8,991 bases of DNA from Kiritimatiellia bacterium (lineage in GTDB: Bacteria; Verrucomicrobiota; Kiritimatiellia; RFP12; UBA1067): NCBI GenBank assembly GCA_017521065.1, contig JAFXEA010000092.1:1-8991 (forward strand), read 5' to 3'. This document shows, in pieces, positions 1 to 6,707 of the stretch. The notes below the pieces were generated by a model, which had not been told where the DNA came from, did not search any database, and saw only the letters and a list, made by a program, of their open reading frames with translations. A program made the translations under genes and the position numbers. How positions within the stretch are numbered: position 1 is the first letter of the stretch; each line of letters opens with the position of its first letter.

Positions 1-2
1 GC

Positions 3-359
3 CTCGCCCATTGGTACTGCAAGGGTGTGTGGAAGTACATGGATGATCCCAAGAGCCAGCCGTTCGATCAGCACCTGCTTCTTGCCTGTGTCGCTCCTCG
101 CGCACTGCTTCTTGAATGTTACCACAAACTGTGGTTCGATCCGAAGGGTGAGTTCCTTGCGGCAAAGGCTGCATCGCCGGTGTGGGAGTTCCTTACGGGC
201 AAGGGGCTTGGTCTTGAAGAGATGCCGCCTGAATACTGCGACTGCGCCGTGAAACCTCCGTTCGGATTTGTTCGCCGTACTGAAAAGCATGGACTTTCTC
301 CGTATGACTGGAAGTGGGCGCTCGATTTTGCCGACCGTGCATTTGGAGATGTTAAGTAA
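3..359 (+). CDS. CE15 glucuronoyl-esterase-like protein, C-terminal part (5' truncated by window)
   Basis: This is the last 118 codons of an alpha/beta-hydrolase, open at the left edge and ending in TAA. I recognise the C-terminal half of carbohydrate esterase family 15. It has the HW(Y/F)C motif at the very start, then PFDQHLLLACVAPR, LWFDPKGEFLAAKAASPV and a GLGLEEMP segment. It ends with EKHGLSPYDW, whose His (codon 288-290) is the expected catalytic histidine. CE15 enzymes hydrolyse the ester between 4-O-methyl-glucuronic acid of glucuronoxylan and lignin alcohols. The nucleophile Ser and the signal peptide, if any, lie upstream of the window. The loop after the APR strand reads LLLECYHKLW and seems one residue shorter than the ASAEED-type loop I recall from bacterial relatives, so I cannot assign the acidic triad member. 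The aldolase gene follows after 25 bases. Family assignment is strong; the exact substrate is inferred. Confidence 0.85.
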   Translation, partial: LAHWYCKGVWKYMDDPKSQPFDQHLLLACVAPRALLLECYHKLWFDPKGEFLAAKAASPVWEFLTGKGLGLEEMPPEYCDCAVKPPFGFVRRTEKHGLSPYDWKWALDFADRAFGDVK

Positions 360-384
360 AGTTTAGCAGAAAAGAGTCAATACA

Positions 385-1146
385 ATGAAAATTGAAAACA
401 GACTTTTTGAGAATTTAGAAAAAGCGAGAACTTCCATTGGAAGTATCATTTCAATGAGTGATCTTATCGTGAGCGAACTTGCCGGCGATTGCGGTATGGA
501 TTTCGTTTGGATCGATGCGGAGCATGCACCGCACACCATTCAGGATGTGCAGCGTCACCTGATTGCCTTGCGCGGGACAGGGTGCGCCGGGCTTGTCCGC
601 GTCCGCTCCTGCGACCCGATGCTCATCAAGCCGTATCTCGATATCGCTCCGGACGGTATCATCGTGCCGATGGTCAACACTCCCGAACAGGCAGAGTCCG
701 CAGTCGCCGCGTGCCGATACCCGACGACTGGAATTCGCGGCTGTGGAGTTCGCCGTGCGGTGCGCTACGGAGCCGAGGATTTCTTTGACTATGTGAAATA
801 TTCGGAAAAGTGGCCGCTTGTGATATGCCAGATAGAGCATATCGATGCTGTGAAGAACCTTGACGCAATCCTCAAGGTGCCTGGGGTGGATTCGTTCTGC
901 ATTGGACCATGCGACCTTTCGGGATCGATGGGCATTCTCAACCAGATGAATGATCCAGAGCTCAACAAGGTCATCGATGAGGTCGCCGCCAAGATCAAGA
1001 AAGCCGGCAAGTGGCTTGGAACGGCAGCCGGTGATTTCCCGCGCTGGAAGGAACGCAGTGTGGACTGGCTTGCCGGCATCAGCGACTGGGGCGCGATGGC
1101 GGCAGGCATCCGTGCATTCAAGGCGGACTGCGATAAGGTCCGCTGA
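385..1146 (+). CDS. HpcH/HpaI-family class II aldolase (2-keto-3-deoxy sugar-acid aldolase type)
   Basis: A complete 253-residue protein of the usual family length (about 250-265), with no signal peptide, so cytoplasmic. The family performs metal-dependent retro-aldol cleavage of 2-keto-3-deoxy acids to pyruvate plus an aldehyde. Members include HpaI (4-hydroxy-2-oxoheptanedioate), GarL (2-keto-3-deoxyglucarate) and RhmA (2-keto-3-deoxy-L-rhamnonate). Key residues align with HpaI at a constant offset of +2: H47 in DAEHAPH (HpaI H45), R72 in LVRVRS (R70), metal ligand E151 in CQIEH (E149) and metal ligand D177 in IGPCDLS (D175). PTTGIRGCG (113-121) is the conserved PPxGxRG segment. The ribosome site is weak (AAAAGAG upstream of the ATG). 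The first 30 codons are strikingly AT-rich (29 of 90 bases are G or C). Its position between a glucuronoyl esterase and other glycan enzymes suggests it processes a uronate- or deoxysugar-derived keto acid. Sequence alone does not separate GarL-like from RhmA-like activity. Confidence 0.9.
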   Translation: MKIENRLFENLEKARTSIGSIISMSDLIVSELAGDCGMDFVWIDAEHAPHTIQDVQRHLIALRGTGCAGLVRVRSCDPMLIKPYLDIAPDGIIVPMVNTPEQAESAVAACRYPTTGIRGCGVRRAVRYGAEDFFDYVKYSEKWPLVICQIEHIDAVKNLDAILKVPGVDSFCIGPCDLSGSMGILNQMNDPELNKVIDEVAAKIKKAGKWLGTAAGDFPRWKERSVDWLAGISDWGAMAAGIRAFKADCDKVR

Positions 1147-1170
1147 TTTTCATAGGTGCAGGTTCTCTTC

Positions 1171-1180
1171 AAGGAGGTGA
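1171..1180 (+). promoter_or_regulatory. Extended Shine-Dalgarno sequence for the beta-helix gene
   Basis: AAGGAGGTGA is a ten-base match to the complement of the conserved 16S rRNA 3' end. There are in-frame ATGs at 1181 and 1187. The first leaves only 3 bases after AGGAGG, while the second leaves 9, which is a workable spacing. I therefore place the start at 1187. None of the other complete genes in the window has a site this strong. Confidence 0.8.
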
Positions 1181-1186
1181 ATGGAT

Positions 1187-4100
1187 ATGTCGTACTTGAT
1201 TCCTTCGCATATGGGCCGAATGGCAATGGTTGGCGCAATCCTGCTGGGATTGGCCAATATCGCGGTCGCTGACATATATGTGGATGCCGGTGCGGAGCCG
1301 GATGTGGCTAACGGTACGCAGGAGCGTCCGTACGCCACCATTCAGGCTGCGGTGGACAATGCCAAAGAAGGCGATACAATCAGGGTGGCGGCAGGTGTGT
1401 ATTCAGAGGGCGAACGGCAGGTCTCCAAGAAGTCTTACGCTCGTGTCTATATCTCAAAGTTGAAAAACCTTAAGATCATCGGTGCCGGGAGAGGCAAGTC
1501 GGTAATCGTAGGTTCGCGCGATCCTGCCGCCGTAGGAAGTGATGATTCCCGCGATAAATTAGTGCGATGCATGTATGTACATGCTTCCGATGGAACGGTA
1601 ATTGAAGGATTTACGCTTAAAGACGGCGAAACGATTGTCGGTGACGACACTACATTAGGCAACCGCAATGGTGGCGGTCTGCTCGCTAGTTCCACTAATG
1701 TATATCTTGTGGATTGCGATGTGTTGCACTGCTGCGCCCGCACCGGTGCCGGTATCTACAAAGGCACGGCAGTGAGGTGCCGCATTGACGAGTGCTATGG
1801 ACTTACCAGTATCGCTGCGCGTGAAGCTGAACTTTTCAACTGCATTGTGACTCGCAACAGAAGCGATTCCAATTCGTACGGAGTCATCAACCAGTCGAAG
1901 GTTTACAATTGCACGATAGTCGACAACGATGCCGAGTCGGCGATTTCCGCCTCCGCAAATCAGTCAGGATGCATTGTCCGAAACAGCATTGTAGCGTTAA
2001 GCGGAGAAGAGGTGAAAGCCACTGAAGGCATATCACATGATATTTCCGATTGTGTTTTGGAATCTACGGCAGAAAGGGGTGGGCTGCAGTTTTTGGCTCC
2101 GGTTTTCCATGATTACCGGCTTATAGAAAATTCAGATGCCGTAGGCGCTGGCCTTGCCTCTCATCTTTCCGGTTGTCAGTTGCCGGATGGGATAGATGTC
2201 GATCTCATGAAGGATTTCAACGGTGAGAAGATTGTTCCCGACGCTGAAGGCAGGATCAATGCCGGCGCCATACAGGCTGTCGTGACACCGGCGGGCGGTG
2301 CGCTGGTGCTTGAGAAGGGTGCATATGAAGTTAACGGATGCACCAATGTTGCACCCCAAGGCACTTATCTTTATCCTGAATCCTATCCTACTCAGTATTG
2401 TGTGCGCGTTCTGCTTAACGAAGGAGAGGAGCTCTGCCGACTTGAGCGCTACAATCCCACCACCGGCAAGGTGGATCCGGTGAACTATCCTTCTACTGTG
2501 CCGCAGCTTGACGGCAGAATGTGGCTGATGCCGCCGCTTTCTGTGGATATTGCCGTCACCAATAAAGCGATAAAGGCTGATACGGTGGTGTGGGTGGATA
2601 AAGCGATGGGGAGCGACAGTTGGGGAGAGGATGTGACCGATGCAGGTTCCGCCGCCCATCCGTACGCCTCCATCCAAAAGGCGGTAGATTTCGGCATCTC
2701 CGGGAATACGGTAATAAACGTTCTTCCGGGAAATTACGATTCAGGCGTAACCACCAATGCTGAGTTTGGTTCGTTCCGTTTGCATGTGGAAAAGGAAAAC
2801 GTCAGAATTGTGGCGGTGAACGGCCCCGCCGAAACAGCAATCAGCGGTGCGCCTGATCCGGTTACGGCAAATGCAGGTACGCTTGATGCCGGATTGGGCA
2901 CAAATGCCGTTAAATGCGCTTATCTTCATGGCAAGAACGTGTTCCTTCAGGGCTTTACCCTTTCTAATGGCTATACGGATGGCTCTGACTCTTCCGAAAA
3001 TTTCAGGAAAGGCTCTGCCGTTATCACAAGAGCCGCGACCTCAACAAAACATGAGATACCGTTTGTGATGGATTGTGTAATATCCAATTGCCATTCGCAT
3101 TTGCAGGCGGTGTTCCGTGCGAAACTGTTTCGTACGCGTTTTATCGATTGTGTGACTTGCGAAGGCTCAAGTGCGTCGCTTCTGAACAATTGCCTTTTGT
3201 GGGGGTGCTATGGCCGCGGCTGCACAATTACTTCAGGAAATACGGTCGGATACGCCAATGGAAATTCGGTGGTGTGGCAATCGACGTTTGTCGGCGCAAT
3301 AAAAGACGGGAAAGTTTGCAGCAGCGGCAACACAAGCTACAATTCGATATGGGATGGCGGTAGGTATGTGAGCAGTACGTGCATATTCACCAACTCTATT
3401 GCCTATAACGCGAAGGAATACAACACGGATAAAGGGTACAGAAAGGAGGATCCGCTTTTTGTGTCTCGCGAGGACGATGGTGTGCTGCGCAGCGATTCTC
3501 CAGCGGTGGGAATGGGAGATAGGCTTGTTGATTGCGATTTCGCCGAACAGTTCTGGCGCATCGCCGGAGGTGACATAAACGGCGATCCTCTCGTGTTCAC
3601 AGAAGGCAAGTGCACTGTGGGCGCATTTCAAAAGACGCGCAACCTGGTCAAGGTGAATGTTCCTCGTCCTCAAACCGGGGGTTGGGCTTTGTCGGACGAA
3701 ATCGCATACGGAGAATTGATGCTGTATGAAAATGGAGATTCTTTCGATATCGTGCCAGCGGGCGGAAACCGTCCGTGCATCGGCGTGACACTTGCCGGAA
3801 AGAATTATCTCTTTACCAATCATCCAAATGAAACCATATCACTTGATTATGCCTCGTTTGCAGATGCTGATGGTGAGCTTGTGGTGAGCGGGATTTATAC
3901 CACCGATTGGTATGTTGACGACGATGGTGACGATGCCAACACTGGATTCCTGCCTACGCATCCGAAAAAGACGCTTGCTACAGCGGCGGATCTGCTTCTG
4001 GGTGGTGATACTTTGTGGGTTTTTCCTGGTGTATATGATGATGGCAAGGCGTTTCATAATAATGATGTAAGCGCGTCTCGCATCGTGATTAAGAGGGATA

Positions 4101-5320
4101 CTTCAGTAATATCCATGGCGGGTGCCGAGGCAACCATCATCAAGGGGGCATCGGCTTCATCGGAAAATTCCGATAGTGAAGGATATGGCAACGGCACCGA
4201 TGCGATCCGTTGCGCCTACATCGGGTCAAACGCTCTGCTTAAGGGATTCACCCTTACTGGCGGCAGGGTGAACACAGCAGTTACCAAAGAAGCCCATCGC
4301 AATGGAGGTGCGGTATTTGGCGTAAATATCGACACCAGCTCGACGGTTTCAGATTGCATCATCTCCAACAACGTTTCGGTTCTCGGAACCGTTTTCAAGG
4401 CGGATGCACGCAATTGCATCATTGTCAGCAACATTACGACCGATGCCGGATGCGCATTGAGAAAGGCAAATGCCTACAACTGCCATATTTCCGGAAACAA
4501 GGGAAAGTCGGTCATCTCGATTTGCGGAAACATATGGGCTACCACTGTTGCCGGCGACAACAAAGCTTTAGATGGTTCCGAGATTTCGTTAGTGGCGTCG
4601 CCTGAAGTCGGGTCGATGATGTACAACTCGCTGTTCATTGGCAAAGTTTCCTTGAATCAAACCGATGCCGAAAGTTATTGCCACATGTCGAATTGCGTGT
4701 GCGCGACCGGGTCCGTTTTCAACGACAAGGCGATTACCGGCAAGGTGGCGGTTGTCGATTTTGCAACTCAACAGTTTGATGAATTCGGCATGATTCCATC
4801 TGTCGGGGCGAATGTGGCGGTGGATGCCGCCGACGAGTCTCTATGTCCAGGTTTGTATGGAGATGCTGATATGCGCGGGTTTCAGCGCAAAATGAACGGG
4901 CGCATTGACATCGGAGCATATGAGGCCGATTGGCGCGGCGTATATGCAGCGACGCTGTGTTCCGTGCCAAATGCGCTGGTTGTGGAATCGGCAGCTCCTG
5001 ACGTAGTGAAGGATGGTGCAGTGTTGAAGGTTTCGTCTGGTTCGATAGAGGCGGTATGGCGCAACGACACCGGGAAAAATGTCCTTTGTGAAATTCCGGT
5101 GCGTGTGACTGGAACAGGTTTGCTGACGGTAATGCTTGATGATGCGATTTTGGGAACTGTGGTTGCGTCTGCCGGCGAGACAAAACTCAGTTTTGTGAAC
5201 AATATTGAACGTCAACGGCTCGTCTTTTCCTATTCTCCAGGAGATGGGGATGAGGGCTATGCCATCATCGGTGGATTTGCAAGAAGCAGACTCAGTGGTC
5301 TTGTGTTCTCGGTTCGGTAG
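1187..5320 (+). CDS. Large secreted protein with three tandem right-handed beta-helix modules
   Basis: A 1377-residue protein (1379 if started at ATG 1181). Residues 1-28 form a signal peptide with a hydrophobic core (MVGAILLGLANIAVA) and an AVA|D cleavage site, so the mature protein begins exactly at module 1. Each module opens with a YVD...PYATIQAAVD...GDTI.V..GVY block typical of DUF1565/pectate-lyase-like beta-helices. The blocks begin at residues 29, 469 and 908. Each module then has a GFTL turn, coils of the (N/D)C(T/I)I..N type and a closing cap (AGAIQ, VGAFQ, IGAYEA) like the choice-of-anchor Q motif. Linkers of about 95-110 residues separate the modules. About 135 residues follow the last cap, without a recognisable sorting signal, transmembrane helix or autotransporter barrel. 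I see no diagnostic lyase or GH28 catalytic signature, so it may be an enzyme of unknown specificity or a glycan-binding or adhesive scaffold. Its place among esterase genes suggests action on the same polysaccharide. The fold call is strong; the function is unknown. Confidence 0.85.
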   Translation: MSYLIPSHMGRMAMVGAILLGLANIAVADIYVDAGAEPDVANGTQERPYATIQAAVDNAKEGDTIRVAAGVYSEGERQVSKKSYARVYISKLKNLKIIGAGRGKSVIVGSRDPAAVGSDDSRDKLVRCMYVHASDGTVIEGFTLKDGETIVGDDTTLGNRNGGGLLASSTNVYLVDCDVLHCCARTGAGIYKGTAVRCRIDECYGLTSIAAREAELFNCIVTRNRSDSNSYGVINQSKVYNCTIVDNDAESAISASANQSGCIVRNSIVALSGEEVKATEGISHDISDCVLESTAERGGLQFLAPVFHDYRLIENSDAVGAGLASHLSGCQLPDGIDVDLMKDFNGEKIVPDAEGRINAGAIQAVVTPAGGALVLEKGAYEVNGCTNVAPQGTYLYPESYPTQYCVRVLLNEGEELCRLERYNPTTGKVDPVNYPSTVPQLDGRMWLMPPLSVDIAVTNKAIKADTVVWVDKAMGSDSWGEDVTDAGSAAHPYASIQKAVDFGISGNTVINVLPGNYDSGVTTNAEFGSFRLHVEKENVRIVAVNGPAETAISGAPDPVTANAGTLDAGLGTNAVKCAYLHGKNVFLQGFTLSNGYTDGSDSSENFRKGSAVITRAATSTKHEIPFVMDCVISNCHSHLQAVFRAKLFRTRFIDCVTCEGSSASLLNNCLLWGCYGRGCTITSGNTVGYANGNSVVWQSTFVGAIKDGKVCSSGNTSYNSIWDGGRYVSSTCIFTNSIAYNAKEYNTDKGYRKEDPLFVSREDDGVLRSDSPAVGMGDRLVDCDFAEQFWRIAGGDINGDPLVFTEGKCTVGAFQKTRNLVKVNVPRPQTGGWALSDEIAYGELMLYENGDSFDIVPAGGNRPCIGVTLAGKNYLFTNHPNETISLDYASFADADGELVVSGIYTTDWYVDDDGDDANTGFLPTHPKKTLATAADLLLGGDTLWVFPGVYDDGKAFHNNDVSASRIVIKRDTSVISMAGAEATIIKGASASSENSDSEGYGNGTDAIRCAYIGSNALLKGFTLTGGRVNTAVTKEAHRNGGAVFGVNIDTSSTVSDCIISNNVSVLGTVFKADARNCIIVSNITTDAGCALRKANAYNCHISGNKGKSVISICGNIWATTVAGDNKALDGSEISLVASPEVGSMMYNSLFIGKVSLNQTDAESYCHMSNCVCATGSVFNDKAITGKVAVVDFATQQFDEFGMIPSVGANVAVDAADESLCPGLYGDADMRGFQRKMNGRIDIGAYEADWRGVYAATLCSVPNALVVESAAPDVVKDGAVLKVSSGSIEAVWRNDTGKNVLCEIPVRVTGTGLLTVMLDDAILGTVVASAGETKLSFVNNIERQRLVFSYSPGDGDEGYAIIGGFARSRLSGLVFSVR
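1271..2590 (+). repeat. Beta-helix module 1 with linker (protein-level repeat)
   Basis: It starts at DIYVDAG and includes the RPYATIQAAVDNAKEGDTI opening block, GFTLKDG (gly codon at 1607) and the cap GRINAGAIQ (around 2264). The coils show the clearest cysteine ladder of the three modules. A linker of about 109 residues follows the cap. The repeat is divergent at the DNA level and is recognised only in the protein. Confidence 0.75.
2591..3907 (+). repeat. Beta-helix module 2 with linker (protein-level repeat)
   Basis: It starts at WVDKAMGSD and includes HPYASIQKAVDFGISGNTV, GFTLSNG (gly codon at 2951) and the cap KCTVGAFQ (around 3620). Coil segment QAVFRAKLFRTRFIDC resembles GTVFKADARNCIIVSN of module 3 and IAAREAELFNCIVTRN of module 1, supporting common descent. 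The linker to module 3 is about 96 residues. Confidence 0.75.
3908..4927 (+). repeat. Beta-helix module 3 (protein-level repeat)
   Basis: It starts at WYVDDDGDDANTG, an Asp-rich opening, followed by KKTLATAADLLLGGDTL. It then has GFTLTGG (gly codon at 4244) and the best-conserved cap, GRIDIGAYEA (4898-4927). After it come roughly 130 residues of beta-rich C-terminal sequence ending in GLVFSVR. The offset from module start to GFTL is 336 bases, the same as in module 1. Confidence 0.75.
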
Positions 5321-5371
5321 CTTTTACAATGCCGGTTCGGCGAAATTCATTAATAAAAATAAGGCATAAAT

Positions 5372-5376
5372 GAGGT
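5372..5376 (+). promoter_or_regulatory. Ribosome binding site of the CE7-like esterase
   Basis: GAGGT lies just upstream of ATG 5381, leaving 5 bases after GAGG. It supports this start, which also gives a well-formed signal peptide. Confidence 0.6.
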
Positions 5377-5380
5377 TAAC

Positions 5381-6703
5381 ATGAAGAAGATTGTTGTTGC
5401 AATGGGTGTTCTGGCTGCGGTATGCTGCCAGGCTGCGAAGAGCGCGAAGCCTTGGATCAAGGGTGTGACGGACAAGTCGCCGATTGAATACAAGGTCGGT
5501 GAGCAGATGACGTTCACGCTCACTCTCGAAAGGGCTGATTCGCTGCCTTCCGGATTGGATCTGGTCTGGACCCGTACCGCTGACGACGGGAAGAAGGAGA
5601 CTGGCAAGGTGCCCGCGGTGGTAGGAAAGCCGTTGACGGTCAAGACCTCGTTAGACCGTCCTGGCTTTGTGCGTCTCTACGCCATTGTGAGCAATCCGGA
5701 CGGTACGCCATGGTCTCCTGACGGAAAGCCTCTCAGGAAGGATCGCTCCGGCGGCTATCCCGGCGGCGTGTATTTCGACGGAGGTGCAGGAGCGGATGTT
5801 GATGCAATCCGCCAGGCCGTTCCGCCGCCAAAGGATTTTGAGGATTTCTGGAAACGTCACAAGGCTGCGCTTGCAGCGGTCTCCATGGATGGAGCCAAGT
5901 GTGAGGAGGTTTCCTGCAACAACCCCAAGGTGAAAGTGTTTATCGTATCCATTCCGTGCGCAGGGCCGAAGCCCGCAACTGGATACCTTGTTGTTCCCGC
6001 GAAGGAGGGCAAGTATCCTGCGAGGATATCGTTCCATGGCTATGGCGCAAGCTGGGGGAAGCGCGCATGGCAGATTCCCGATTGCCAGAAGGACAAGGGC
6101 AATACACTTCACTTGATTCTCAGCGCCCATGGTTTCGAATTGAATCGCGATTCGGCCTATTATGCTGCCGAACGCAAGAAAACGATGTCCAACGGCCATA
6201 CCCACGCATTTGATCCAAAGCAGAACTCCGATCCCGAAACGGCGTATTTCTGCGGCATGACCTATCGTGTGATGCGCGGGCTTGAATACCTTAAGTCCCG
6301 TCCTGAATGGAATGGGAAGGATCTTATGGTCTCAGGTGCGAGCCAGGGAGGGCTTCAGGCGATCTGGGGCGCTGCGCTTGTGCCAGGTGTGACGAGTGCA
6401 ATGGTTCAGGTGCCTTGGTGTTGCGATATCGGCGGCAAATCAATCGGACGAAATCACGGCGAGTGGTATGTGCCGTGGGTGGCGGGGCTTGGCTACTACG
6501 ATACCGTGAACATGGCGCGTTTGATTCCGAAGTCCTGCAAGGTCGCAATCACTATGGCGGGAATCGGTGACTATACATGCCCTCCAACGGGTGTTGCGGC
6601 GTTCTACAACAATCTGACATGCCCCAAGTCGATCAAGTGGGTGCAGGGTGCAACCCACGGATACAAGCCTCCAGAACAGGAAGCCCATGTGAAGGAAAAC
6701 TGA
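5381..6703 (+). CDS. Secreted acetyl xylan esterase / cephalosporin-C deacetylase family protein (AXE1, CE7-like)
   Basis: A 440-residue protein. Residues 1-19 form a signal peptide (MKKIVVAMGVLAAVCCQAA) that looks like signal peptidase I type; the Cys context does not fit a lipobox. Residues about 25-135 are a beta-rich, Ig-like N-terminal domain (DRPGFVRLYAIVSNPDG near its end). The segment PPPKDFEDFW (148-157) is the usual entry into the CE7 catalytic domain. Catalytic features are complete: the oxyanion region HGYG (219-222), nucleophile S321 in GASQGG, Asp 397 in GIGDYTCPP and His 426 in GATHGY. The family removes acetyl groups from xylo-oligosaccharides and related acetylated substrates. 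The protein is probably periplasmic or extracellular. It lies 60 bases after the beta-helix gene and 4 bases before the next start, consistent with one operon. It ends soon after the catalytic His, so no C-terminal module is present. Acetyl xylan is the likely but unproven substrate. Confidence 0.88.
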   Translation: MKKIVVAMGVLAAVCCQAAKSAKPWIKGVTDKSPIEYKVGEQMTFTLTLERADSLPSGLDLVWTRTADDGKKETGKVPAVVGKPLTVKTSLDRPGFVRLYAIVSNPDGTPWSPDGKPLRKDRSGGYPGGVYFDGGAGADVDAIRQAVPPPKDFEDFWKRHKAALAAVSMDGAKCEEVSCNNPKVKVFIVSIPCAGPKPATGYLVVPAKEGKYPARISFHGYGASWGKRAWQIPDCQKDKGNTLHLILSAHGFELNRDSAYYAAERKKTMSNGHTHAFDPKQNSDPETAYFCGMTYRVMRGLEYLKSRPEWNGKDLMVSGASQGGLQAIWGAALVPGVTSAMVQVPWCCDIGGKSIGRNHGEWYVPWVAGLGYYDTVNMARLIPKSCKVAITMAGIGDYTCPPTGVAAFYNNLTCPKSIKWVQGATHGYKPPEQEAHVKEN

Positions 6704-6707
6704 TGTC

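Noticed and set aside
789..1238. 149-codon open frame on the minus strand over the end of the aldolase
   Set aside because: It lies opposite a gene with intact family motifs, has no recognisable domain and looks like a shadow of the coding strand.
4734..5183. Overlapping minus-strand open frames of 106-149 codons under the beta-helix C-terminus
   Set aside because: Low-complexity His/Pro/Arg-rich translations typical of antisense shadows, with no ribosome site or family resemblance.
1187..5320. Autotransporter or known polysaccharide lyase assignment for the beta-helix protein
   Set aside because: The C-terminus shows no outer-membrane barrel pattern, and I could not identify a family-specific lyase or GH28 catalytic motif.
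5331..5341. GCCG-GTT-CGGC inverted repeat between the beta-helix and esterase genes, considered as a terminator
   Set aside because: The stem is only 4 base pairs with a 3-base loop and no T-run follows; the downstream sequence is mixed A/T. It is too weak to call.
5381..5437. Lipoprotein signal in the CE7-like esterase, because of two Cys in the signal region
   Set aside because: The residues before the cysteines (A-A-V and A-V-C) do not fit a lipobox; a signal peptidase I site is more likely.
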